DNA of 32,115 nt from an uncultured Lachnospiraceae bacterium (GTDB lineage: Bacteria; Bacillota; Clostridia; Lachnospirales; Lachnospiraceae): assembly GCA_946616835.1 (NCBI GenBank), contig CAMOJK010000023.1, positions 1-32,115 of the forward strand. Direction: 5' to 3'. A program made the position numbers and the translations under genes. A model generated the notes under the pieces. It had not been told where the DNA came from. It did not search any database and saw nothing but the letters and a program-made list of their open reading frames with translations. Below, in pieces: positions 31,808 through 32,115 of this stretch (position 1 is its first letter; each line of letters begins with the position of its first letter).

Positions 31808-32115
31808 CTACACAATCAGATTCGACATCGTTCCATAACAAGTCACATAAGCTCCTGCCCTGGCTCTTGTCAGTGCCACATAAAGCAGACACTTCTCTTC
31901 TGTTTCAAACTCTTCCAGCGACACATCATCCGAGAAGTCGCTGCGGACTCCATTCGGCAATGCTTTATTATTCACACCCGCTGCAAAGATGTAATTAAAC
32001 TCCAATCCCTTGACTCTGTGCATCGTAGCGATACGCACTTCATCTCTGGAACGATCATCAACCTTGTTCGTTGTGATTTCGAATACATCAATGCCATTAT
32101 TTCTTAATCCGTCTT
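31808..32115 (-). CDS. SF1 (UvrD/PcrA-like) helicase, C-terminal part, cut by window edge
   Basis: The frame is open to the right edge. It contains helicase motif V-like ATMHRVKGLEFNYIF and motif VI LYVALTRARAGAYVT, the normal order at the end of UvrD-type 3'-5' helicases. The preceding residues (FEITTNKVDDRSRDEVRIA) also fit motif IV-V spacing. The protein ends soon after motif VI, so this is the natural C-terminus. It is 72 bp upstream of tcmP on the same strand and may belong to the same locus. Whether nuclease or other domains lie upstream cannot be seen. Confidence 0.85.
   Translation of the reverse strand, partial: DGLRNNGIDVFEITTNKVDDRSRDEVRIATMHRVKGLEFNYIFAAGVNNKALPNGVRSDFSDDVSLEEFETEEKCLLYVALTRARAGAYVTCYGTMSNLIV

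Noticed and set aside
1-32115. Plus-strand open frames of 60-260 codons, for example at 3393-4184 and 10150-10923
   Set aside because: Each lies opposite a strongly supported minus-strand gene, has no family resemblance and lacks a ribosome site; they are antisense shadows.
1-32115. tRNA, rRNA, insertion-sequence ends or attachment sites
   Set aside because: I saw no tRNA-like cloverleaf, rRNA sequence, transposase with terminal repeats or integrase in the window.

Overview
The window looks like the chromosome of an anaerobic low-to-mid GC Firmicute, most likely a Lachnospiraceae (Butyrivibrio/Roseburia-like) gut or rumen clostridium. The support is the cdaA-cdaR-glmM cluster, the Bacillus-type mreB-flhO-flhP arrangement, the ComFC-YvyF pair, AGGAGG-like ribosome sites, clear sigma-A promoters and a clostridial TPP riboswitch. 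Every gene I accept lies on the minus strand, so transcription runs from high to low coordinates throughout. Genes cut by the window edges are a dTDP-4-dehydrorhamnose reductase on the left and an SF1 helicase on the right.

Positions 1-12,300 are core genome. From upstream to downstream: recD2, comFC, a YvyF-like zinc protein, two unnamed membrane proteins, cdaA (c-di-AMP synthase), cdaR and glmM are packed as one apparent operon joining DNA repair, a cell-wall precursor enzyme and c-di-AMP signalling. A separately promoted HPr gene with a terminator follows, then leuA and rfbD. Positions 11,800-15,116 hold mreB followed by two flagellar rod/hook genes (flhO/flgF-like and flhP/flgG-like) and a FlgJ-type rod-binding protein. 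Positions 15,357-16,758 hold a promoter, a secreted SH3-NlpC/P60 peptidoglycan hydrolase and its terminator.

Positions 16,828-20,211 form a thiamine/HMP uptake operon: sigma-A promoter, TPP riboswitch with terminator, thiamine-binding MTH1187 protein, permease, lipoprotein and ATPase. A shrunken GNAT acetyltransferase gene lies just upstream of its promoter.

Positions 20,470-24,934 carry three exported or membrane proteins of unknown role: a Ser/His-rich zinc-ribbon membrane protein, a lipoprotein, and a large LRR + SLH surface protein. Positions 25,008-26,300 carry a divergent peptide deformylase and two unknown genes.

Positions 26,395-32,115 are accessory. They hold a truncated Rpn-type nuclease with a 12-bp tandem repeat, a DUF3800 gene preceded by what looks like an independent ~80-nt structured RNA, an AlkZ-related protein, and a zinc-ribbon gene interrupted by two in-frame TAG codons. 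Beyond them lies a co-directional block: SF1 helicase, TcmP (three-Cys-motif partner), Gp37/Gp68 three-Cys protein, truncated DUF6361 and PD-(D/E)XK nuclease. That block has the look of a partly decayed defence or nucleic-acid-modification locus and is the best candidate here for an undescribed system.
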